DNA from: an uncultured Lachnoanaerobaculum sp.
Lineage (GTDB): Bacteria; Bacillota; Clostridia; Lachnospirales; Lachnospiraceae
NCBI GenBank assembly: GCA_938041725.1
Contig: CALISX010000450.1
Coordinates: 1-5,812, forward strand
Reading direction: 5' to 3'
DNA: 5,812 bases
Below the pieces are notes generated by a model that did not search any database, was not told the origin of the DNA, and worked only from the letters and a program-made list of their open reading frames with translations. Of the stretch, positions 1 to 5,739 are shown in pieces (within the stretch, counting starts at the first letter, position 1; each line of letters opens with the position of its first letter). A program made the position numbers and the translations under genes.

Positions 1-550
1 AGGTGAAATCCTTCATGGCAATGATCATCACCGCCACCAAAATCCCCCCCAAAAACAGAATGGCTGCAAAAAAAATCAAAGACAGTCTGGGAGAAATGGA
101 TATGGTCATAATCATGGCAAAAATCAAAGTGGCCGGTGCCCACATTAAAAGCCAAAGCACCATTTGAAAGGCATTTTGCACATTGGTAATATCCGTGGTC
201 AGCCTGGTGACCAAACCAGCGCTGGAAAACTTGTCAATATTGGAAAAAGAAAAACGCTGTATGTTTCGAAACATTCCCTCCCGGAGATTTTTGGCAAAGC
301 CTGCGGAAGCATCCGCCGAGGCAAATCCCGCTGCCACACCGCAAAACAGCCCCAAAACTGCCAGCAGTACCATAAACAAACCATATTTAAACACCTGGGA
401 TAAATCCCCCTTGGAAACGCCCCGGTCTATGATAAAGGACATCATATAGGGGATCAGCAGTTCTAAAACTACCTCTGCAATGGTCAATACAATGGTGATC
501 AGAGCGGACTTTTTGTACTGCTTAATATACCTGCTTAATGTTACAATCAT
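1..550 (-). CDS. ABC exporter, N-terminal transmembrane domain (partial)
   Basis: This is the first 183 codons of a type I ABC exporter (fused membrane plus ATPase half-transporter, multidrug/MdlB-like). The 3' part, including the whole nucleotide-binding domain, lies beyond the window edge. The translation begins MIVTLSRYIKQYKKSALI and has four hydrophobic stretches at about residues 15-40, 56-80, 128-150 and 155-177. Between the second and third lies the exporter signature LVTRLTTDITNVQNAF (about 113-128), which in this family forms the long intracellular extension of the helices. The ATG at 548-550 is preceded by AAAGGA with 5 bases of spacing. Such proteins usually work as homodimers or as adjacent-gene heterodimers moving drugs, lipids or peptides; no substrate can be inferred. 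It lies downstream of uvrC on the same strand, 110 bases away, and may or may not be cotranscribed with it. The family call is firm; the substrate is unknown. Confidence 0.9.
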   Translation of the reverse strand, partial: MIVTLSRYIKQYKKSALITIVLTIAEVVLELLIPYMMSFIIDRGVSKGDLSQVFKYGLFMVLLAVLGLFCGVAAGFASADASAGFAKNLREGMFRNIQRFSFSNIDKFSSAGLVTRLTTDITNVQNAFQMVLWLLMWAPATLIFAMIMTISISPRLSLIFFAAILFLGGILVAVMIIAMKDFT

Positions 551-555
551 ACTTT

Positions 556-561
556 TCCTTT
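556..561 (-). promoter_or_regulatory. Ribosome binding site of the ABC exporter
   Basis: AAAGGA on the minus strand, 5 bases before the ATG at 550, in an A-rich context typical of Clostridia. It supports this start. Confidence 0.6.
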
Positions 562-583
562 CTTTTTCCTTAAATAAAAGGGC

Positions 584-623
584 GATGACAGTCCCAAAGC
601 TGCAGGGGCCTGGCACCGTCATC
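584..623. repeat. Imperfect palindrome, REP-like, between uvrC and the ABC gene
   Basis: The plus strand reads GATGACAGTCCC (584-595), a 16-base spacer, then GGCACCGTCATC (612-623). The 12-base arms pair at 10 of 12 positions; in minus-strand RNA one of the two remaining positions becomes a G-U pair. The arms contain the GACGGTGCC / GGGACTGTC type of motif that I recall from scattered intergenic palindromes in Firmicute genomes (REP-like elements associated with Y1 transposases); that link is from memory and unproven. In the minus direction the right arm is followed by CGCCCTTTTATTT, so it could also slow or end uvrC transcription, but the U-tract is interrupted and not immediately adjacent, making it a weak terminator candidate. 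Confidence 0.5.
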
Positions 624-660
624 AACCTAAATCTCCACAGCCCTTCTATCCAAAAAGGAA

Positions 661-2514
661 TTACAGACTGGAGGCCTTGGGGGCCTGGGAATGAAAAAAA
701 TCATATACCGCCTGGGCAGACTGCCGGTTCATGCTTTCCACATTGGCCAGCTCCTCCACTGCGGCCTCCTTCATAGTTTCCAAATCGGTAAAATGCTTCA
801 TTAATGCCCTTCTTCGCCTGGGACCGATTCCTGTTATATCATCCAGCACAGAACGCACCTGGGTCTTAGAGCGCAGGCTCCTGTGATACTCAATGGCAAA
901 GCGGTGTGCCTCGTCCTGGATCCTGGTAATGAGTAAAAATCCCTGGGAGCTGGTATCCATGGGGACTTCTCTGTTTTGGAAATACAGCCCTCGGGTGCGG
1001 TGCTTATCATCCTTTACCATGCCGCAGACCGGAATAGACAAATTCAGTTCCTCCAGTACCTGTAAACAGATATTTACCTGTCCCCTACCCCCGTCCATAA
1101 GAATCAGCTGGGGGAGCTTTTGAAACCGGGTATCCTTTTCCTCCTGGCTGTGGACAAAACGCCTGGTAAGCACCTCCTTCATGGAAGCATAGTCATTGGG
1201 CCCCATGACTGTGCGGATCTTAAACTTCCTGTAATCGCTTTTTTTAGGAAGTCCCTGTTCATATACCACCATGGATCCCACCGACTGCACCCCGGAGATA
1301 TTGGAAATATCATAGGCCTCCATTCGGTTTAAGCCCTGGAGTCCTAAAAGAGCTTCGATCTCCTTCATTGCCCCCATGCTTTTTGCCTCCTGGCGCTGAA
1401 GCTTTTCCCTGTCCTTTGAAAGAACCATCTCCGCATTTTTTTGGGCCAGCTCCACCAGCTTTTCCTTTCCCCCCTTTTTGGGAACCACAATATTTACCTT
1501 GGCCCCCTTTTTTTCCGACAACCAGGCAGTTATCAAAGCTTCATCCTCCAGAGGATACTGGGTAATGATTTCCTTGGGCAAAAAAGGGGTTCCGCCGTAA
1601 AACTGTTTGATAAAGCTTTCCAAAATTTTAGGGTTTTCATCCTCCATCTGTGCCTGAATATAATGGTGCTCCCTTCCCACCATGCGTCCCTCTCGAATAA
1701 AAAATACCTGCACCACCCCATCCCTTTCATCCTTGGCCAGGGCAATGATATCCCGGTCCTCCAGGTTTTCTGAAGTAATTTTTTGCTTTTGGGCCACATG
1801 CTGCAGACTGTTTAGCTGGTCCCGGTACCTGGCAGCCTCCTCAAAGTCCAGCCGGGAAGCGGCTGCTTCCATATTTTCCTTGATTTTTCCCAAAATAGGG
1901 CCAAAATCTCCATTTAAAAATTTTAAAGCCTCCATTACATTTTTTTGATAGGCCTCCTTGGAAATATAGTTTTGACAGGGGGCATCGCATTGATGGATAA
2001 AATAATCCAAACAAGGGCGCTCCAGCCCCATATCCCTGGGAAGGGTCCGGCTGCAGGATCTAAGGTGATAGGTTTTATTTAAAAGATCAATGGTATCCCG
2101 CACCGCTGTGCCGCTGGAAAAGGGGCCAAAGTACCTGGCCCTGTCCTTTTTCACCTGCCGAACCATGGTCAGTCTGGGATACTCCTCCTTTACGGAAACC
2201 TTAATATAAGGATAGGTTTTGTCATCCCGCAGCATGGTATTATACCTGGGGCGGTTTTCTTTGATTAAATTGTTTTCTAAAACAAGGGCCTCCAGTTCCG
2301 AATCTGTTACGATGTATTCAAAGCGCATAATCTTGGAAATCATCTGCCGGATCTTGGGGCTTTTATCCTTGCTGGACTGAAAATACTGGCGAACCCGGTT
2401 TTTTAAAGAAACCGCCTTCCCCACATAGATGATCTCGTCCCTGCTGTCATGCATCAAGTATACTCCTGGGGCGGCGGGAAGCTTTTTTAATTCCTCTTCA
2501 ATTACAAATGCCAC
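661..2514 (-). CDS. uvrC: UvrABC excinuclease subunit C
   Basis: UvrC makes the 3' and 5' incisions around a lesion handed over by UvrA/UvrB in nucleotide excision repair. The 617-residue product is full length for the family. An N-terminal GIY-YIG nuclease domain has GVY at 17-19, YVGKA at 30-34, Arg40 and the LENNLIK glutamate Glu80 (3' incision). Four cysteines at 154, 168, 176 and 180 match the Cys-rich region reported to bind an iron-sulfur cluster in E. coli UvrC. A UVR motif (about 208-243, with [13 protein letters not shown]) binds UvrB. The RNase H-like domain has Asp402 (YDISNISG), Asp474 (LMDGGRGQ) and His537 (DEAHRFAI), the expected DDH triad for 5' incision. Tandem helix-hairpin-helix motifs (about 557-609, [13 protein letters not shown]) bind DNA. 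All expected catalytic residues are present, so it looks functional. It starts at GTG (2512-2514) one base after the DUF1653 stop, with AAGGGGA upstream; an overlapping ATG at 2514-2516 is out of frame. Confidence 0.98.
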   Translation of the reverse strand: MAFVIEEELKKLPAAPGVYLMHDSRDEIIYVGKAVSLKNRVRQYFQSSKDKSPKIRQMISKIMRFEYIVTDSELEALVLENNLIKENRPRYNTMLRDDKTYPYIKVSVKEEYPRLTMVRQVKKDRARYFGPFSSGTAVRDTIDLLNKTYHLRSCSRTLPRDMGLERPCLDYFIHQCDAPCQNYISKEAYQKNVMEALKFLNGDFGPILGKIKENMEAAASRLDFEEAARYRDQLNSLQHVAQKQKITSENLEDRDIIALAKDERDGVVQVFFIREGRMVGREHHYIQAQMEDENPKILESFIKQFYGGTPFLPKEIITQYPLEDEALITAWLSEKKGAKVNIVVPKKGGKEKLVELAQKNAEMVLSKDREKLQRQEAKSMGAMKEIEALLGLQGLNRMEAYDISNISGVQSVGSMVVYEQGLPKKSDYRKFKIRTVMGPNDYASMKEVLTRRFVHSQEEKDTRFQKLPQLILMDGGRGQVNICLQVLEELNLSIPVCGMVKDDKHRTRGLYFQNREVPMDTSSQGFLLITRIQDEAHRFAIEYHRSLRSKTQVRSVLDDITGIGPRRRRALMKHFTDLETMKEAAVEELANVESMNRQSAQAVYDFFHSQAPKASSL

Positions 2515-2515
2515 A

Positions 2516-3001
2516 TTATTTTCCCCTTAATCTATGTCCTTCATACTGGGCCTTGGTGCTTAAAAATTGATCCAAAGCCAGAATTTGTTCAAAAAGACTT
2601 CCTTTAATACCGGAAAATCCTAGAATCTCACATATGGTATCCAATTCCACCTGGGTAAATTCATCCTGTTTCCCTATAAGAATGTCCCTTTGCTGTTTAA
2701 TATCATCTGCCTCCAAAAATTCCATTAAAAGAGAGCGGGAAGGAGTTTCTTCCTGCTCGGAAATTTCTCCCTTCTCCACCCGTTCAAAACGGTATTTCTG
2801 CCTGCAATCCGGATATTTTTCATGATCCACCAGACTTAAAAACATGGACAATGGTCTGGCAAAATACCCGAACCCGCCATACATGGCCTGATAAATCACC
2901 AGCCTTTCCCCGGTTTCTGAATGGGTGGCCACACATTGAATCTGGTATAATTTTCCCTTAAAGTGCTTATAAATTTCACCTGCAGCAGGGCTTGTTCTCA
3001 T
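2516..3001 (-). CDS. DUF1653 domain protein upstream of uvrC
   Basis: A 161-residue soluble protein with no signal peptide or membrane segment. Residues about 9-73 form a DUF1653 domain: [14 protein letters not shown], then [31 protein letters not shown], and YRFERV. This small beta-rich domain usually occurs alone in short proteins and has no established biochemical function that I know of. The rest (about 75-161) is an acidic, helical-looking extension containing [19 protein letters not shown] and a leucine-rich end; I do not recognise it as a named domain. The ATG at 2999-3001 has AAAGGAAG 9 bases upstream, and an extended -10 promoter lies about 50 bases upstream. The stop is one base from the uvrC GTG, so the pair is very probably one transcript. 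The arrangement suggests co-expression with DNA repair but does not prove a shared role. Confidence 0.88.
   Translation of the reverse strand: MRTSPAAGEIYKHFKGKLYQIQCVATHSETGERLVIYQAMYGGFGYFARPLSMFLSLVDHEKYPDCRQKYRFERVEKGEISEQEETPSRSLLMEFLEADDIKQQRDILIGKQDEFTQVELDTICEILGFSGIKGSLFEQILALDQFLSTKAQYEGHRLRGK
2521..2528 (-). promoter_or_regulatory. Ribosome binding site fixing the uvrC GTG start
   Basis: AAGGGGAA on the minus strand lies inside the last codons of the DUF1653 gene. The AGGGG core sits 8 bases before the GTG at 2514. No in-frame ATG occurs nearby; the next methionine is residue 21, inside the GIY-YIG domain. This supports the GTG start and translational coupling with the upstream gene. 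Confidence 0.65.
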
Positions 3002-3010
3002 ACTATTTTT

Positions 3011-3018
3011 CTTCCTTT
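3011..3018 (-). promoter_or_regulatory. Ribosome binding site of the DUF1653 gene
   Basis: AAAGGAAG on the minus strand ends 9 bases before the ATG at 3001. It supports this start codon. Confidence 0.6.
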
Positions 3019-3048
3019 CCAGGTTAAACTCTGTTTTTTTATTCTCCT

Positions 3049-3057
3049 ATTATAGCA
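3049..3057 (-). promoter_or_regulatory. Extended -10 promoter for DUF1653-uvrC
   Basis: The minus strand reads TGCTATAAT: a perfect -10 hexamer TATAAT (3054 to 3049) with the extended TGn element just upstream. With 17-base spacing the -35 hexamer would be TAGCAC, a poor match to TTGACA; the extended -10 can compensate. The predicted start is near 3042, giving a leader of about 40 bases before the ATG at 3001. It is a vegetative sigma-A type promoter by sequence. Confidence 0.6.
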
Positions 3058-3072
3058 AGATGAAATTAAATG

Positions 3073-3081
3073 TGCTATACT
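3073..3081 (+). promoter_or_regulatory. Extended -10 promoter for the DUF1846 gene
   Basis: The plus strand reads TGCTATACT: -10 hexamer TATACT (3076-3081), five of six matches to consensus, with an extended TGn. The -35 position at 17 bases is TAGCAA, a weak match. The predicted start is near 3088, leaving a leader of about 113 bases before the ATG at 3201. The element is a near mirror image of the opposing promoter at 3049-3057. Confidence 0.55.
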
Positions 3082-3090
3082 CCATTAATT

Positions 3091-3170
3091 GTTGCAAGGG
3101 CGGTTGCAAAGGGGCATGACCCCGGCGCAGTCCCCTTTTATCTTTGGGGGTGGTTTGCTCCTTGGCAAAT
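3091..3170 (+). promoter_or_regulatory. Structured 5' leader of the DUF1846 gene (possible attenuator)
   Basis: The leader holds a short direct repeat (GTTGCAAGGG at 3091 and GTTGCAAAGG at 3103) and overlapping complementary segments. AAAGGGG (3108-3114) can pair with CCCCTTT (3132-3138), which is followed by a broken T-tract TATCTTT: a weak terminator-like shape. The same CCCC (3132-3135) can instead pair with GGGGG (3146-3150). A further small hairpin, TTTGC (3153-3157) with GCAAA (3164-3168), lies downstream. Mutually exclusive pairing is typical of attenuators, but I match it to no known riboswitch or T-box class. The pairings are seen; regulation is inference. Confidence 0.3.
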
Positions 3171-3185
3171 CATATCTGCCTATGG

Positions 3186-3194
3186 AAAGGGAAG
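3186..3194 (+). promoter_or_regulatory. Ribosome binding site deciding the DUF1846 start
   Basis: AAAGGGAAG, with its AGGGA core 8 bases before the ATG at 3201. It favours that ATG over the upstream in-frame TTG at 3144, which lies inside the structured leader and would add 19 residues unlike the family. Confidence 0.65.
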
Positions 3195-3200
3195 ACAAGT

Positions 3201-4679
3201 ATGAAAATCGGATTTGATAATCAAAAATATTTGAAAATGCAATCGGAACATATCCGGGAGCGGATTTCTAAATTTGGGGACAAGCTGTATCTGGAATTTG
3301 GTGGAAAGCTGTTTGATGATTATCATGCCTCCAGAGTACTTCCTGGTTTTGAGCCGGACTCTAAATTAAAAATGCTCTTACAGCTAAAGGATCAGGCAGA
3401 AATTGTCATAGCCATTTCTGCCCCGGACATTGAAAAAAACAAGGTTCGAGGAGATTTGGGCATTACCTATGATGTGGATGTGCTGCGCCTGATTCAGTCT
3501 TTCCGGGACAGGGGACTGTATGTGGGCAGCGTGGTAATTACCCAGTATACCAATCAAAAATCTGCAGATCAGTTTAAGGCAAAGCTGGAAAGTCTTGGAA
3601 TTAAAGTATACCGTTTATACCTGATTGACGGCTATCCCAGTAATATCAACCTGATTGTCAGCGAAGAGGGATATGGAAAAAACGATTACATTGAAACCAC
3701 AAAACCCCTGGTGATTGTAACAGCCCCAGGTCCTGGCAGCGGAAAAATGGCCGCCTGCCTTTCTCAGCTGTACCATGAAAATAAAAGGGGCATAAAGGCC
3801 GGCTATGCCAAGTTTGAAACCTTTCCCATTTGGAATCTTCCTCTAAAGCATCCGGTAAACCTGGCCTATGAGGCGGCCACAGCAGATTTAAACGATGTAA
3901 ATATGATTGATCCCTTTCATTTGGAAAGCTATGGGGTTACCACGGTAAATTACAACCGGGACATTGAGATCTATCCTGTGCTTCTTGCGATCTTTGAGGG
4001 AATCTTCGGGGAATGTCCCTATAAATCTCCCACAGATATGGGGGTGAATATGGCAGGAAACTGTATTATTGAGGACGGAGTCTGCCAGGAGGCCAGCAAG
4101 CAGGAAATCATTCGCAGGTACTATGAAACCCTCTCCCGGCTGGTAAAGGGGGAAAGCAAGGTGGAGGAGGTGTATAAAATTGAGCTTTTAATGAAGCAGG
4201 CAAAGATCACCCCGGAGAACCGCAGGGTGGTATCTCCCGCTTTAACCAAGGCGGAAACTACAGGACTGCCGGCCTGTGCCATAGAATTGGAGGACGGGGT
4301 ACTGCTGACAGGGAAAACCTCAGAACTTTTGGGAGCTTCCTCTGCCCTTTTGTTAAACACGCTAAAGCACTTGGCAGGTATTGAAGACAGCATTAAAATC
4401 ATTTCTCCCACAGTTATTGAACCAGTGCAAAGATTAAAAACCTTGTATTTGGGAGGAAACAATCCCAGGCTCCATACAGATGAAATTCTGGTGGCTCTGT
4501 CCATCTCCGCCGCCACAGATCCAAGGGCCGCCCTGGCCATGGAACAGCTCCCTAAGTTAAAGGGACTGCAGGTCCATTCCTCTGTCATGCTTTCAGAAAT
4601 TGATTTAAAAACCTTCCATAAACTGGGAGTGCAGATCACCACAGAGCCTAGATATGAAAATACCAGATTGTACCGGTAA
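3201..4679 (+). CDS. DUF1846 (UPF0371) family protein
   Basis: The 492-residue product is full length for the DUF1846/UPF0371 family, common in Firmicutes and Actinobacteria, whose function is not established to my knowledge. It starts MKIGFDNQKYLKMQSEHI and has family landmarks: LYLEFGGKLFDDYHASRVLPGF (29-50), ISAPDIEKNKVRGDLGITYD (72-91), LIDGYPSNINLIVSEEGYGKN (141-161), and VTAPGPGSGKMAACLSQLYHE (173-193). The glycine-rich GPGSGK segment resembles a nucleotide-binding loop but lacks the Ser/Thr after Lys and an exact Walker A spacing, so ATP binding is not safe to claim. Conserved stretches AKFETFPIWNLPLKHPVNLAYEAAT and SPTDMGVNMAGNCI follow. No signal peptide or membrane helix is seen, so it is probably cytosolic. 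It is divergent from DUF1653-uvrC, appears monocistronic, and is followed by a strong terminator. The family assignment is confident; the function is unknown. Confidence 0.93.
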   Translation: MKIGFDNQKYLKMQSEHIRERISKFGDKLYLEFGGKLFDDYHASRVLPGFEPDSKLKMLLQLKDQAEIVIAISAPDIEKNKVRGDLGITYDVDVLRLIQSFRDRGLYVGSVVITQYTNQKSADQFKAKLESLGIKVYRLYLIDGYPSNINLIVSEEGYGKNDYIETTKPLVIVTAPGPGSGKMAACLSQLYHENKRGIKAGYAKFETFPIWNLPLKHPVNLAYEAATADLNDVNMIDPFHLESYGVTTVNYNRDIEIYPVLLAIFEGIFGECPYKSPTDMGVNMAGNCIIEDGVCQEASKQEIIRRYYETLSRLVKGESKVEEVYKIELLMKQAKITPENRRVVSPALTKAETTGLPACAIELEDGVLLTGKTSELLGASSALLLNTLKHLAGIEDSIKIISPTVIEPVQRLKTLYLGGNNPRLHTDEILVALSISAATDPRAALAMEQLPKLKGLQVHSSVMLSEIDLKTFHKLGVQITTEPRYENTRLYR

Positions 4680-4682
4680 GGA

Positions 4683-4698
4683 AGGGGGCCAGCCCCCT
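4683..4698. repeat. Short GC-rich hairpin after the DUF1846 stop
   Basis: AGGGGGC (4683-4689) and GCCCCCT (4692-4698) are complementary with only two bases between them, so the realistic hairpin has a 6 bp stem and a 4-base loop. The bases that follow (GGGCTTTAT) do not make a convincing U-tract. It could be an mRNA 3'-end stabiliser or an accessory terminator; similar G5/C5 palindromes are, from memory, frequent between genes in Lachnospiraceae. Confidence 0.4.
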
Positions 4699-4726
4699 GG
4701 GCTTTATCCGGCACCTGAGAAAACGT

Positions 4727-4786
4727 ACAGGAATACAGCCGAAAGAGAATCTATCAAGTCTTTCAGCAGTATCCCTGTTTTTATTC
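4727..4786 (+). terminator. Rho-independent terminator, probably bidirectional
   Basis: Two 20-base arms, 4727-4746 and 4759-4778, are complementary at 17 of 20 positions around a 12-base loop, and the right arm runs straight into TTTTTATTC (4778-4786). This is a good intrinsic terminator for the DUF1846 gene ending at 4679. On the minus strand two of the three mismatches become G-U pairs, and the hairpin is followed by ACGTTTTCTC, so it may also terminate the convergent lipoprotein gene ending at 4816. Confidence 0.8.
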
Positions 4787-4815
4787 AGTCCAATTCCCTA
4801 TTGGATGTATTATCT

Positions 4816-5739
4816 TTAAATATCAAAGGTTTCAAAATCGTCGTCCTCAGAGGGCTCTGATGGTTTTGGAGCAGGTACTTCCACAGGTGAATGTTTCGGA
4901 TTTGCAGCCGGGTAAGCTTCCTCCCGCAAACGATGTCTGGGGGCGTGCTTCTCTCCTCCCCGTCTGGCAGAGGATTCTAATTCTCTTTCATCCAAATCTT
5001 CCATATCCCATGGTTCCTGGGGAAGTTCAGACCTTTCTCTGGATTTTTCCCCTTTGGAGGATCCTTGTTCCCTGGATCTTTTAATCTCCAGGCCGCCTCC
5101 TGTGGATTTTACGGAATAGACTCCCAGCATCACAAGGCACAGGGCCAGAAGCAGCAAAAAGGCGATGATCCCGACGCCGATCCACGCCCAGGGCGGATCG
5201 GGAGAGTCCTTCCCGACCGCGTGCAGGTCTCCGTTCTCCTCCAGGTAGTTGTTCCAGGTCACCGTGTTGCCGTCGATGGTCGCGTTGCCCGAGGCCTTGA
5301 TGACTTTTCCGGGGAAGGTCACCGAGTAGCTGGAGTCCGAGTCGTTGTAGAGGGCTTTGGCGCTCGCGTCGCCCAACGGCACTGTGACGTCGAACTTCCC
5401 ATCATTGTGCGTGATAGACATGGAATTGTTCGAGCCGCTGAATTCCGAGACGGGGATGCCCCGTGCGCTTATCTGGCAGGCCGGATCCCCGTTATGGTCG
5501 GTGAAGGTGTAGGTGATGTCCGCGCCGGCGGGGGCCGTGGCGCCGCTGGCGCCCATTCCCTCCGCGGAGCAGTCGGACTTCCCCATCACCCCTCCGGAGT
5601 CCCAGATAAGGATCGTCTGGTCGAGTGTGTCGTCGTCGTGGATCGTGACGTCGTAGCTGATGCCGCAGGCGCTCAGGGCGAGGACGGCTGACACGATGAC
5701 GGCGACGCCGAGCCCGCGGAGAAGGTGGGGAGCGTGCAT
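4816..5739 (-). CDS. LppM-like membrane-anchored lipoprotein with charged cytoplasmic tail (mosaic gene)
   Basis: A 307-residue protein. Residues 1-24 are a signal peptide ending in a lipobox, LSAC, with Cys25 as the predicted lipidated residue. Residues about 28-178 form an extracytoplasmic domain resembling actinobacterial LppM-type lipoproteins: YDVTIHDDDTLDQTI near the start and the hallmark FPGKVIKASG...IDGNTVTWNN near 142-164. One transmembrane helix follows (about 185-209, WAWIGVGIIAFLLLLALCLV), then a 98-residue charged, Pro/Ser/Glu-rich, probably disordered cytoplasmic tail ending EDDDFETFDI. The DNA for residues 1 to about 193 is GC-rich and actinobacterial in codon use (both Arg codons are CGN); the DNA for the tail is Firmicute-like (7 of 10 Arg codons are AGA/AGG). 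The switch lies in the transmembrane helix near 5160. The ATG at 5737-5739 lacks a Shine-Dalgarno site. LppM of Mycobacterium has been linked to host-cell interaction, but nothing supports that role here. It could be a natural fusion or an assembly chimera. Confidence 0.75.
   Translation of the reverse strand: MHAPHLLRGLGVAVIVSAVLALSACGISYDVTIHDDDTLDQTILIWDSGGVMGKSDCSAEGMGASGATAPAGADITYTFTDHNGDPACQISARGIPVSEFSGSNNSMSITHNDGKFDVTVPLGDASAKALYNDSDSSYSVTFPGKVIKASGNATIDGNTVTWNNYLEENGDLHAVGKDSPDPPWAWIGVGIIAFLLLLALCLVMLGVYSVKSTGGGLEIKRSREQGSSKGEKSRERSELPQEPWDMEDLDERELESSARRGGEKHAPRHRLREEAYPAANPKHSPVEVPAPKPSEPSEDDDFETFDI
5160..5160. other. Base-composition junction inside the lipoprotein gene
   Basis: GC by 60-base block is 43% at 4981-5040, 52% at 5041-5100 and 48% at 5101-5160. 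It then jumps to 72% at 5161-5220, 58% at 5221-5280, 62% at 5581-5640 and 68% at 5701-5760. The step is abrupt and coincides with a change in codon preference; the reading frame continues across it. No target-site repeat, att core or insertion-sequence end is visible at the step. Confidence 0.7.

Noticed and set aside
164..449. Small plus-strand open frames near the left end
   Set aside because: They lie antisense to the ABC exporter membrane domain, which has clear family motifs.
893..1948. Several plus-strand open frames of 65-110 codons
   Set aside because: All are antisense to uvrC, which is intact and conserved throughout; they look like shadows.
2514..2516. ATG overlapping the uvrC start
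   Set aside because: It is out of frame with uvrC; the GTG at 2512-2514 is the in-frame start with correct ribosome-site spacing.
3144..3200. Upstream extension of the DUF1846 gene to a TTG at 3144
   Set aside because: The extra 19 residues do not resemble the family N-terminus, the TTG lies in a hairpin-rich leader, and a good ribosome site precedes the ATG at 3201.
3720..3752. Calling DUF1846 an ATPase from its GPGSGK segment
   Set aside because: Walker A is incomplete and no convincing Walker B was found, so it is kept only as a lead.
4121..4714. 197-codon open frame on the minus strand
   Set aside because: It is antisense to the conserved DUF1846 coding sequence, Ser-rich, and matches no family I know.
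5065..5691. 208-codon open frame on the plus strand
   Set aside because: It is antisense to the lipoprotein gene in GC-rich DNA, has a low-complexity Gly/Arg/Val composition, and has no recognisable domain.
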